64,000 bases of DNA from Phymatolithon calcareum. Taxonomy: Eukaryota > Rhodophyta > Florideophyceae > Hapalidiales. The DNA lies in assembly GCA_977006965.1 (NCBI GenBank), contig OZ345372.1:2046001-2110000 (forward strand), written 5' to 3'. The translations under genes and the position numbers were made by a program. The notes below the pieces were generated by a model. It saw only the letters and a program-made list of their open reading frames with translations. It ran no database searches and was not told the origin of the DNA. Below, one piece after another: positions 51,018 through 60,886 of this stretch. How positions within the stretch are numbered: the first letter of the stretch is position 1; every line of letters starts with the position of its first letter.

Positions 51018-51823
51018 CAGGCTTGGAACCAATTTGATTGCAATTCCAATTAATTGCAATTAATTGCAATTCGAGTTAATTGTAAAATAGACTCGTGATT
51101 GAAATTTGCTAGGTACGTTGAGCATCTAATTGCAATGTGTATTTTTCACGAAGATTCAATTGCGATACGAATTGCGCTACGTTTTTCTCTATTTATATGC
51201 TGAATCAGAAAAAAACCACGTTTTCTTACGCATTCGATGCATTTGAATACGTACCCCTTTCGTACTTTCAACATACGTCTATGTTAGCACATTGCATCAG
51301 ATAAACGTGGCTGCTGCATAGAAGTACGATGATACTCCTATAAAAGCCAAAGAGACTGCTAAGTTAATATCGCCAGGGCCAAATTCACCATGTCGCCTCC
51401 AGCACGCAAACCGTCGAAGAAAGAGGTGGTCCTACTTCTCATGAAGAAGCTCCGCGAAGAACTTCGCGATGTCAATATTCGTCGAGGATCCCTTGTTCGA
51501 ACAAATGTGACTTTTCAAGTGTTTCAGTGCCCGGGTGGAGTGACAAGCACCTCCCAGTTAAAACCGGAGTTCGTTATTGAGCACAACAAGGGCTACACAA
51601 ACCCCTACCACCATCTCAAGTAGTGCCTGGTGAACGGAAACGAAGAAGAGTTGGGCTTCACCAATTGGTAAACGAATTGCAGTAAAGGGTAGGAATTGCA
51701 GTATCGATTGGAGTAGGGATTGCCAATTGCAGTTTAAATTGAAAAGAAGAAGCGACGAACAGTTGAATTGCACGATTGCTCTTTCCTTCAGCAATTCCAG
51801 CAATTAAATTGGTTCCAAGCCTG
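51018..51823 (+). mobile_element. hAT-type DNA transposon, deleted, 806 bp (block B only)
   Basis: Termini are CAGGCTTGGAACCAATTT (51018-51035) and its exact reverse complement ending 51823. The 8-bp target duplication GCACCATC is at 51010-51017 and 51824-51831. An 8-bp duplication and CAGG... ends are the hAT hallmark. The subterminal regions are packed with copies of ATTGCAATT-like words on both sides, as expected for transposase binding sites. Block A has no element, but 14 extra bases at the site (33832-33845). A short transposase N-terminal frame lies inside. Confidence 0.92.
51390..51623 (+). pseudogene. hAT transposase N-terminal fragment
   Basis: A 77-codon frame starting M-S-P-P-A-R-K-P and ending G-Y-T-N-P-Y-H-H-L-K-stop. 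It aligns with the 196-codon frame of the second hAT element (62766-63356), which has G-F-S-N-P-Y-N-H-L-K-R-C at the same place. This is the region of the N-terminal zinc finger of hAT transposases, but one cysteine pair is lost and a stop follows the HHLK. No catalytic domain exists in the element. Confidence 0.7.
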
Positions 51824-51831
51824 GCACCATC

Positions 51832-52600
51832 CTGAGAAAGGCTACATGGACCCCATACATAGGCATAGACGTGAAACTATGTAATTCTAATTAAGGCAAA
51901 CGAAAACTTCGAGGCTACTAGAATACATTCTTAAAAAAGAGCCGATTTTCCTCAAGTTTGGACACATGGTACCTTCTCAATAAAACCCACTTAATTACGA
52001 CTATTCAATGGAAATAGGAAGGAAATCCACTTTCATTGGGTATTGCATTACCAATATATTGCAAAAGATTTCTATTGGAGCTCTATTGTAAGCGTCTGAC
52101 CTGATTGAAATACGTATGGCAAAGAGATTGACTGGTGTTCGCAGACGCATGTCCTGAATGTGAAGCAGATTTTCGATATTGCCTTAATATTGCCGGTCAT
52201 CTTCTACTGCAATTCTTATTGCAATGAATTCGCCGTCATTGTTATTGCTATTGCACTGTCCTCACCAATCGAAATACTATTGCGGCAAGCCCTGAGACCT
52301 GTGAAGCTCTCACTGAGAGCTGCATCGGTCGCATCTGCGTAGATTACCTAAGGGGCCAAGGTAAACAGCGGTCCGTGCCGCGATGTCAAGAGTGAACGAG
52401 AATAAATTGCACCTGTAGACTACAGGTGCCATTCGTTGTCCTCAGTATTATTATTGAGGAACGTGACTTGCCGAAACTAGACTGACAGTGCTTTGCTCAC
52501 TCTACATCTGTAAGAACGATAAACATTTCCTATCAAACCGTGTAGTTACGATGAGGCTCGTGCCGCGTTGGGCTAGTAGCAAGGTAAAGATATGTTGCAC
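51832..52600. other. Duplicated spacer (copy B)
   Basis: Counterpart of about 33841-34056 and 34896-35450, without the 34-kb element. It holds ATTGCAAT-type words near 52200-52260, possibly a hAT relic. No gene. Confidence 0.4.
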
Positions 52601-52602
52601 TA

Positions 52603-53343
52603 CAGTCGAACCTGTATAGCTGCAACACGGCGGTAAAGCAGGTTGGTATGCAGTAATAGAGGTTTTGCAGTCTTGGAGGCTTTATCATAAGGGGCTACAG
52701 AAACATTCCACTCAATCGTCCACGAGGCTCAGTTGAACCAGTCAGTGACCTTTCTCTGCTGGAGCCCCTTCTTGTGGTCGGAGCGAATCTTACGTTGCGA
52801 TGCGTGGATGGCGCGCCGCACAGACCACGAACACTCTCCTCTCTCTTCCATGATCTCTACTGCCAAACTCAGATGACGCAACTGCTCAGCAAGCGACAAT
52901 TTCGGCTTGTTCTCCTTTTCAACACTCTCAGCGGCTTCGCTGGTCTCAACAGGATTCATTTCATGCAGGATATCGCCGACAAGTGCCGCCTCTTCCACAT
53001 CTGCGATGCAGTCATCCTCCTCATTTGGGCTGACGAGGTATGCGCAGTGGTGTTTCCTGCAGGGATGAGCATCATCAAATAACGCTATTCTATGTAGCAC
53101 ATGGAACTTACTTGGCAAGCAGCCCTGCACGATTTATGACGAGAGCCAGTCTCTGTTGCAATCCGTGCTATCAAAATTTTATTCAAAATTAAGGGTGGCA
53201 TTCCCTTCAGTTGCAGTAATGCAGTTTGCAAGGTAGGTTTAAATTTAGTTACTTTTCGGCATATACCAAATCGGTCTAGGCGATTCGATTGCACGAATGC
53301 AGGTTTTGCAGCAATACAGGTTGCAGCTATACAGGTTCGACTG
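52603..53343 (-). mobile_element. pogo/Tigger-like DNA transposon, deleted, 741 bp (block B only)
   Basis: The left end CAGTCGAACCTGTATAGCTGCAAC (52603-52626) is repeated in exact reverse complement at the right end (53320-53343). The target TA is duplicated at 52601-52602 and 53344-53345. In block A the site is a single TA (35451-35452) with continuous flanks. CAG termini with a TA duplication indicate the Tc1/mariner supergroup, pogo branch. The minus strand encodes the end of a transposase. Confidence 0.92.
52729..53130 (-). pseudogene. pogo/Tigger transposase C-terminal fragment with PCNA-binding-like motif
   Basis: A 133-codon frame. The second half is a helical, charged tail (L-S-L-A-E-Q-L-R-H-L-S-L-A, then S-V-R-R-A-I-H-A-S-Q-R-K-I) ending Q-Q-R-K-V-T-D-W-F-N-stop. 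Acidic-then-helical tails of this type follow the DDE domain in pogo-like transposases. The final Q-R-K-V-T-D-W-F fits the PIP-box consensus Q-x-x-hydrophobic-x-x-aromatic-aromatic. PCNA binding through a C-terminal PIP box has been described for Drosophila pogo. The DNA-binding and catalytic parts are absent. Confidence 0.65.
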
Positions 53344-53345
53344 TA

Positions 53346-54239
53346 CATGTCACCTGGTCTGACCAGTTCAACGAAATGTCGCCGGTAGCTTATCGCCAGA
53401 CTAGATTTGTTCCGGAAGCTTGCTTCAGTGAGAAGCGCTCTAGCAGAAGCCTGTACCTGTGGCTGAGTTGTTTTTCACGAGGTCCTTAATTTGGCGAGAA
53501 TTTCAACTGGAAAAGCTTAACAAGAATATCTATGTGCGTAAAGAGGTCGAGCGGAAGGTCGCAATCAATTTCTGGTCATCCCATGGAATTCCGCCGCAAA
53601 TTTAAAGATCCTACGCCAGAGTCATCAATCGGGGCTTCAACGAGATGTCAACTTACAAAACGGGAGGTCCGAACTATGGGAGAGATAGGAGAGTTGAATG
53701 GTCAAGGAGTTGCGGACAGGGTTATGCGTTTGAAGCTGATGCCGATCTAATTTAGTGCCGCTGAAGCTGCAGTGGCATTTTGTTAAGCTGGAATGACTAA
53801 GCTTGGTGGCGTTGGGTGCGCATCGGGTGTGAAAAAATATATAATTTGTAGCGCTGTTGCGGGCAGGAAAACAAGCCTGTATCATAAGCACGTGTGCTGA
53901 GGACGTCCAGCGGCTGTCACATGTGTGCAACGAACGGGCCTATCAGTCCACCGAGTTGTGGAACTGGCGGAGCATCTCTCGCACCGAGAAAGAAAAGTAG
54001 ATTTTTATTAAAAAATAAAAATCTACTTTTCTTCTTCTTCTCGCACTGAGATCGCCGTGTGAGCAGCCCATGATTGTCCGGCGCCTTCTGTTAACACAAC
54101 GAATCAGCCTCTTCATTGAGAACGGCACACGCGAGGGAGCAAGCGAACGGCCGCATGACTGCGGTGTTCAAGCAAGGCGGGCGGACACAAGGATTTGAAC
54201 GAAAAAATCTGGTGTACTCGACGTTATGATAGGACCGGT
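53346..54239. other. Duplicated spacer (copy B)
   Basis: Counterpart of 35453-36202 plus 37712-37855. Contains the 20-bp inverted repeat at 53990-54033 and the junction (about 54100) where the Harbinger region of block A is missing. No gene. Confidence 0.5.
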
Positions 54240-54530
54240 TGTGGTAGGCTAGGTATAGTTATGACACGTAGCGCAGTGTAGGGTAGCACACGTGCACACA
54301 CACGCGGCAAGAAAAGCGGACAGAAACCCCCCGGAGGACAAACTGACTCCTCCAGTATTTATTTACGTCCGGGGTTTACCCGAACGATAAACCGAAAAGC
54401 GAGAAATCAACAAGCAGCAAGGTAAGTGTGTTCGTCCTGTTCTCTGCTGGGCTTCTCAAACAAGAAGCTGGGCGCACGCGATGATGTAGAAGTGAGATTG
54501 CAATATGACAACTAACACGAAAATATCACA
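54240..54530 (-). repeat. 3' LTR of the copia element (left copy)
   Basis: Begins TGTGGTAGGCTAGGTAT on the plus strand and matches the right copy closely through CACGAAAATATC (about 54526). The right copy continues 38 bp more to its outer end, whereas here unrelated sequence (cargo region) follows. This LTR therefore lacks its first ~38 bp in element orientation. Confidence 0.85.
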
Positions 54531-54580
54531 CTAAGCAAACTGCCGCCAAAAGTACTGGCGGAAGGGCGCCACGTAAGACG

Positions 54581-55748
54581 TTGGCGTCAAAGACGGCTCG
54601 AAATACCACCGGTCTTGACACGTACGCACGCCGAGATTATGAGGCAGTGTGGCACACCGGCGCTGGGAGTTCTGCCCGATCATCTGAGCCGTACAGGATT
54701 AAGTTCAAGCACGTACAAAATGTCGTGCGGATGAACGGAGATCGATTTTTAGCTTTGGTTGGGAAAAGCGTGAAGGCGTGGTGTGACGCCCGTCCCAATC
54801 GAAAGCTGGATGTGATCACTGCCCGTGGATGGAGCTTGACCGAGGCGAGCAAGCTGGAGATGACCAAATCTCTAGATACCGATCGCTGGGATGTGCGCTA
54901 CTTGAAATATTGCGAAAGAAGCGATCCGTCTCGAGGTTTTGAAGCCCGCTGCATATATGGTGCCGAGGAAGACAAAAGATGGTATCTGCTTCTTTTGTTC
55001 ACGATGAACATCACGTCTCTTGGAGCAACGAGAGCGGGCTCAAGCGCGACTTTTGATGATGTGCACCCGATGCAGTAACCAGGAAAAACCAAGGATCAAA
55101 TTCTTGATTCAGTTGATTACTGGTGCATCAACCATCCAGGAAGACACGCGTGCTTAGCGGACCAGGATTTAGGCGTTCTTCCCATAGTGCTCGACGTTAT
55201 TACATTGATGGGCACTTATTCGCTGCAAATCGACATATCCCATGCACACTGGGAGCGTTGGCGAACAGCGTGTTTGTTAAGGATGGGATTGAGCGAGCGA
55301 ACATGATTGTGCACGCTCGCGCTTATCCATCTGAACGAAACCTCAAAGGCTTACAGAAGTGGGTCAAAAGTGTTATTGGTTTCGTCAGTCTTGATAAATT
55401 CCGCGAGTACGACGGAAGCGAGAAGAAATACTTTGACGTGAATTGGTTATTGCACTCCAGGAGAGGGGTCTGTCTCGTTAGACTGCGCGGATATTCCGGC
55501 GTTGATCACTTGATATGTGTTGACGCAGATGGACGTAAGATTTAAGACAGCATGGAAACGAAACCACTGAAGCTGTGAGAGGAAGCACTTAGTGCTTGTT
55601 GCGGTGAGAGCGCGCGGCTTGAGGAGATTTTGAAGTGCCGCAAGGTACATGTCTGTTCTTCTTCGATCAAGCGGGCACGAAAAGCATTATCTGCGTCGCA
55701 GAAGAAGAAGAGGTTGGAAGCCAGAAGAGCAACACAAGGTCCTGATTG
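54581..55748 (+). pseudogene. Decayed antisense cargo gene in the copia element; C-terminal half resembles a papain-fold cysteine protease
   Basis: A plus-strand coding region opposite to the element's own genes. It is readable as 165 codons (54581-55078), a TAA, further in-frame coding-like sequence, one frameshift near 55190, then 140 codons (55123-55545), followed by two more stops before a final TGA at 55748. I see no family match for the first half. The second half has P-C-T-L-G-A-L-A-N-S-V (a cysteine at the start of a helix) and, about 90 residues later, V-C-L-V-R-L-R-G-Y-S-G-V-D-H-L-I-C-V-D-A-D-G (a His followed by Asp in a strand-like setting). This Cys...His...Asp arrangement is that of papain-fold proteases, an inference without a search. 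The C-terminal tail is basic. It may be a captured host gene or an extra retroelement gene. Confidence 0.5.
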
Positions 55749-55845
55749 AGTCAAGAGAATACGAATTTACCTTGAGATGCGTTACATGCGATAGAATTAT
55801 TGCCTAGCTGGCAAGGGAAGTAGTAGAAGCGATATAGAGACTTAG

Positions 55846-56172
55846 CTAGTCTTGGGATAAAGCTCGTTTGGAAACGTCGAATAGACTGGATTTAATTTTT
55901 CCAATGAAGCAAACTTGATTAAGGGTCCGGTACATTGCTGTGTTGTGCTTTGTCAAGGGATCAGCGATGTTCCTGGAGCCAGTAATCCATTGTAGAGTGC
56001 TGATTTCCCCCGATTCAAATGAATCACGTAAACGAGCGACAGTTGGGCGCAGACGATAGTCTTTGGCTTCGTGGAGCGTGGTGATAGTCGAATAAAGTCC
56101 AAGCGAGTCCACTGTGAGCACCAAAGGAAGCGAATACTGAGAACCATGAAGAACTCGGATGTTCTGTACCAT
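55846..56172 (-). pseudogene. copia RNase H domain (C-terminal part)
   Basis: Contains L-V-L-T-V-D-S-L-G-L-Y (RNase H aspartate) and ends with W-I-T-G-S-R-N-I-A-D-P-L-T-K, the copia C-terminal signature (family V-x-G-x-x-N-x-A-D-x-L-T-K). Its upstream half is in another frame (56265-57020, with F-C-D-A-S-Q-G). Confidence 0.8.
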
Positions 56173-56264
56173 AGAACCAGCACGGACGGCAGAAGCTGCT
56201 GCAGCGATTATTTCGCATCCAATAGAAGAGAAAGAGATACGACTTTGCTTTGAACTGTGCCAGT

Positions 56265-57711
56265 CTAAAACATGGTACAGAAGCGAAATTTGGGTTTGAA
56301 ATAAGAGCCCTGAAATATATCCAGTTTACTATATGAGTAACGTCCTTGAGAGGCGTCACAGAAAGCAAGATATTTTGCTTTGAACCTCAAAGGCGGGACT
56401 GGATAAAGGAGGACTGGCTGCAGGTTCTGCACTTCTCTAAGAGCGGAGTTCAGCTCTCGCATATCAGCTACGGTTAATCGACTTACTCGTTGCTGATAAT
56501 GGCTTGCCACGAATCCAGCGACAGGCAAAACACTATGGCCTAGAAAGTTGAGCTTACCGGTAAACGAAAGAAAGCTTGTAAATTCGTCTGAACTGGCCTT
56601 ATCATTGTTTTTCTTGCGCCTCAGACGAGAAATATCAAGAGGCTTTATAGTCTCCATGAACTCTTCCATTGATGCTCGAATGTCACCATTGGCGTTGACA
56701 TCAATACGTAGACGGTTGAAGACAAAAGGAGGATGGGGAATAAATAATCCAATTTTGTATTCCGCGGACAAAGCCTTGTGGAAGCGGTGTATCTCAGACG
56801 GATTTCCAGCCAGCAAAAAATCATCGATAACCTTAGCAATGAAAAGATCTGGATGACGATTCGTATCTCGGAGAACGAATAGATGCGGAAAACCAGGAAT
56901 CTGTTCAATGCTGTACGAGGATAGCATCCAGCCTTCGACATCAAGCTGCCAAAGTCTTCCATAATCGACCAAACTGTATGCAGGCTTTAATAGTTTCCAT
57001 CGCTCACCAGGAAATTTCATCCAAGAGGTTGGAGGCCTTACATAGATCTCTCGCTTGATGTCCTTAGCTTGTATATAAGCACCGGAGATATATATTAGCG
57101 AGTTGGAGCCGGTGTAAAGCAGCCATCTATAATACGGTTCGAATGACTCGAAACTGAGCAGTAGTCAAATCAGATGGAAGTATATCCTTCATAGAATATT
57201 GATTTCCATGAGGGACCATTCGGCATTTAAGCTTGAGTTTTCCCGTATAATCGTCCATTTTGAGCTTAAAGAAGTGATGAGACGAAAAAACATTGGCAGA
57301 ACGTGGTATATCGTTGATTGAGACCACTTCAACGGTTTTTTATTTCTCCTTCTCGACATCCATAGCCTTCTTTAGTAGCCAATGAGGAACAAATTGTAAT
57401 TGAAACTCTGTCACAGGATTATCCCCAATGATATCCTTGACCTTTTCGAGAATTTTGTCCTCACGAGAAAGCAAGTCAAGAGGAAGTTCCGAGGGAGGCT
57501 TGAAGGAGTATTTTCCGATATCTTTTCTCGGTGAGTCATTAGATGACGGTGAGTCCATATCGAAAGGTTGTCCATCGAAACTTTTTGGAGTAACCGATTT
57601 ATAGGAAAGAAACCGCGAAAGTGGATGACTAGCCCAGAGCACAGCTTCTTCTGAATGCTCAATAGCTGATGATGAAGCTTGTATTGGATTAGACATAGGA
57701 AGAGGTCGCAA
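56265..57711 (-). pseudogene. copia reverse transcriptase (broken)
   Basis: Three pieces read 57711-57340, 57327-57127 and 57020-56265. The first ends at a TAA just after V-P-H-W-L-L-K-K-A-M-D-V-E-K, the usual start of copia RT. The second has F-F-K-L-K-M-D-D-Y...K-C-R-M-V-P-H-G-N and L-P-S-D-L-T-T-A-Q-F-R. The third has L-K-P-A-Y-S-L-V-D-Y-G-R-L-W, and I-A-K-V-I-D-D-F-L-L-A-G, where V-I-D-D stands in the Y-V-D-D catalytic position. Stops separate all pieces, so no active enzyme is made. Confidence 0.85.
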
Positions 57712-57744
57712 GGGATCATTATCTTGATTGAGGTCGAGCTCAAT

Positions 57745-58845
57745 CTATTCCATCTCGTATAGCAAAGACGTAGAGGGTACCATGCGAATATCTTCATATG
57801 CTACGAGAATCTTGTGACCAGAGCCTTTGGAATTTCGAGATACCTCAGACATGTGCTCCTTCGCGTCGGCAACAAAGCCGATTTTCCATGTTCCTTGCTT
57901 ATTCCCTTTAACGATGTAGTACACTGGTGTACCTTTTGGAAGAATATTTCTCTTGATTAAGCTCGGGGCTCTCGATGCAAGCATGCGAGACATTTCTTGA
58001 TGTGCATTGAATATTTCCTTTGACACTGCGGTTAGCGGCAAACCAGCAATAGAAGGGTCATGTCCTCGAGCGAGTTCAAAGCTACTGAGTTTTGAATTTC
58101 CTCGCAACACATTGCAAAGGAAAGTAGCTTTCCAGAGAATAGCAGGGCATGGAATGGGAATCCCATGTAGAGCCTTAAAGCGGTCTGCGTCTTTCGCAAA
58201 TCGCTGGACGATGAGACGAAGGCTATTATGCCTAGCCTCGACGATCCCGATTTTGATGTGGTGTCGAGCTGGACGAGGCTCAAATTTTGTTCCGCATTAT
58301 TCAAGAGCTCCAATGAAGGTGGAGTTTTTAAATTTTGGATCAGCGGAAACAATCCGAGGAGGTCCATGCGAATTAACCCACAATTTTAGAAAGACTTCAG
58401 ACGCAATATCCATATCCTTAGAAGAAAGAAGGCTTGTTTCAGAATATCCAGTCGCCTTTTCCCTGGCGTGAAGAAATGGATTTCCACCAATTTCTTGGAT
58501 GAATAAGAAGTCAATCTGTACGTGGTCGTTGAACATACGAAGAAGCTTGTCGAATGAAACTTTCTTCGCACTGCTTGGTCTCCCAGTAGTTTTGCAACTC
58601 GTGAACGTTTGAATCGCCATCTCCAACGCTTGCTGTAATGGAGGTGTCAATATACTCGCTTGCTGACAAATGAGAATCATGTCCGGCAAGGAGAAATTAG
58701 TAAAAAGTTGAAGCTTGCAGGCGAACCATTTGCAATATCGCCCTTCATTAAATTTTGACGTATCGAGCCGGGCGATTGATGCGTGCAATGATTTCACTGA
58801 GGAGAAATAGTGCGAAAAATTATTCTTCTGCGACGGAACGACCAT
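57745..58845 (-). pseudogene. copia integrase (broken)
   Basis: The piece at 58845-58297 carries the first two catalytic aspartates, in D-H-V-Q-I-D-F and V-S-A-D-P-K-F, with the intervening R-E-K-A-T-G-Y-S-E-T-S-L-L. After a frame change near 58290, the third residue appears in G-I-V-E-A-R-H-N (another frame, around 58240). The last piece (58110-57745) is the integrase C-terminal region: G-T-P-V-Y-Y-I-V-K-G...G-T-W-K-I-G-F-V. The D-D-E order is recognisable but split between frames. Confidence 0.82.
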
Positions 58846-59252
58846 AATATGCGAACTACTACATCCACTTCGACGTTATAGATTGGCAGAGTAAGATGCA
58901 CAGAAGAGAGTTTTGCAGCATTGGGGGGAATAATTAGGACTTCTTTTCTGTTGACAGAATCGGATTGATAAAGAGCGTCATTTCCAACAAGAAGTAGTCC
59001 ATCTCCCAAAACAACATATAATGGAATTTCAAAACGAGTGCCATTGAGATCAACAAGCGGTAACTTCCACAGAGCGAATACAATTTTTGCATCACTGCAA
59101 TTCATGCCATATCCGTGGTAAAATGGTTCACAATCAAGCGGATGCAACTCGAGAGGAATGTTCAACGCAATGCATAAGGCGGCTGCTGAACGAACACCAC
59201 CAACATTTCGACCACAGCCGGTATCTATCAATGGGTTTGGATCCCTTGACAT
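58794..59252 (-). pseudogene. copia aspartic protease
   Basis: Has L-I-D-T-G-C-G-R-N-V-G-G with the D-T-G active-site triad near residue 10, followed by the strand-rich retropepsin body (L-P-L-V-D-L-N-G-T, L-Y-V-V-L-G-D-G-L-L-L-V-G-N-D). It is separated from gag by a frame change and overlaps the integrase frame by 52 bp. Confidence 0.8.
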
Positions 59253-59262
59253 TGAATAAAGG

Positions 59263-60577
59263 TCAGAAACGGCCCCCTGTCAAGAAGTGAAACTTCTCTG
59301 GACTAGGAGCCCCTGCGGAAAAAATCATTCCATCTTTTTCATTGCCTTTTGAACCTGTCTCATTGTATTTGCCTTCCTTACGACGCTTTTTGGTGAAGAA
59401 GCTAGAATATTTACAAGAAATGTCTCCTCTAATGTGATCTTCGGCGCTACAGTCAAAACAGAATCTTAGATTTGTCTGTGTCTGTAACTTTTGCACCTTT
59501 GATGATTTTAGTGGCGAAGGTGCGGATGAAAGCATCGATTCAGAAGAAGTCTGCTTCTTTTTAGGCGGGTATACGGAAGGAATTGAGCGTTCTGCTCTGA
59601 GATCTCTTAAACCAGCCAACATGGCAGACTGACCAATAGAGTTAATTTCCACTCGAGTGCAAATAGTCTTTTCCTGTTCAGTACTTGACTGCTCAAGGGA
59701 TCGAATAACGGAGACAGCATCAATAAGCGTGATTGGAGCTCTGGGAGGTGCAGCTGAGCTTCGGCCTGACGAACCTCTCTGAGCTTCTGGAGGAGATGTT
59801 GACCTCGCAATGACTCCAGTAAGCAGCTCAAGTGCTTGATTGATAGCTGAATGCACTTGTTGGAGCTTCTTAGTTGGGGAAGGAATGTCCTCATCTTCAG
59901 TCACATGACTAAGTTGCAATCTCGAAGTGAGTTTTTCCTTCACTTTCTTAAAGTCCTCGGAGTCTTGATCTGTCAGGGCATATGGTGCTTTCTTCTCCTT
60001 ATGCTTTCGAGACTGAGCAGCGTTGATTAACTGAATCTTCGCACTCTGATGAGTAGTCTCTCTAAGATTTACGTTCCCGAGTAACGTTATAGCGAGGACC
60101 TCGACGTCTTGAGATGAAGAGGACACCCCTGCATGGATTAAGTGCTGCGAAGCAAGACCATGGAACCGAGAAACAAACTGCGTGAGCGATTCATTCTTGT
60201 TAGCTTGCACTTCACAACCGTTTTGAACGAGTTGATCAAGCGAGTAATGACCACGATAGGAGGGTAAACCGCGATGAGGTCCACAATTTCCCAGACGGCG
60301 GCAACCTGGTCGTATTGCTTGTAATCGATCAACTTGCGCTCTTAGCGTGATCAACGATCGACTGCTGTGCAAGCGGAAGAGCTCGGTCATACATATGACG
60401 ACCGAGAGTAGCGAAGACAGTTTTGAAATACTTGTCTTCGCCTCTTGCAGCTCTGACCGTAATTAAATCGATCCAATTCTCGACACTTTTCCGCCAGGCG
60501 GAAAGATCCTGGCGCGGCGAGAACTTGGGCAGATCGGCAATGCCGCGTACGGCATTTGACTCTGACCCTGGGCCCAT
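59263..60577 (-). pseudogene. copia gag (frameshifted)
   Basis: The start ATG is at 60577, only three bases inside the 5' LTR boundary. The first 82 codons (60577-60329) are followed by at least two frame changes (through a piece near 60332-60138) before the long frame ending at 59263. The C-terminal part has a C-F-D-C-x4-H-x6-C cluster, a variant CCHC zinc knuckle that would bind RNA (classical spacing is C-x2-C-x4-H-x4-C). The Ser/Gln-rich middle is typical of gag. Confidence 0.75.
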
Positions 60578-60580
60578 AAC

Positions 60581-60886
60581 TGTGGTAGGCTAGGTATGGT
60601 TATGACACGTAGCGCAGTGTAGGGCAGTACACACACGCGGCAAGAAAGCGGCAGAGAACCCCCGGAGGATAAACTGACACTTCCGGTATTTATTTACGTC
60701 CGGAGTTAACCCGAACGATAAACCGAAAAGCGAGAAATCAACAAGCAGCAAGGTAAGTGTGTTCCTCTTGTTCTCTGCTTGGCTTCTCAAATAAGAAGCT
60801 GAGAGCACGCGATGAGACTGCAATATGACAACAAGCACGAAAATATCTTGTTATGATAAATGCCACGTGGAATGATATGATCAACA
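60581..60886 (-). repeat. 5' LTR of the copia element (right copy)
   Basis: 306 bp, in element orientation starting TGTTGATCATATC and ending CCTACCACA, thus TG...CA ends. It matches the left copy except for scattered changes and for the 38-bp outer segment missing there. The divergence between the two LTRs indicates the insertion is not very recent. Confidence 0.88.

Larger units (their letters stand above)
54240..60886 (-). mobile_element. Ty1/copia LTR retrotransposon, 6.6 kb, decayed (block B only)
   Basis: Flanked by the 5-bp target duplication CCGGT (54235-54239 and 60887-60891). Block A has the empty site. LTRs lie at both ends and the coding order on the minus strand is gag, protease, integrase, reverse transcriptase, RNase H. 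Integrase before reverse transcriptase defines Ty1/copia. Every pol segment is interrupted by stops or frameshifts. A separate decayed gene lies on the plus strand between pol and the 3' LTR. The insertion separates the DXO-like pseudogene from its upstream spacer. Confidence 0.93.
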
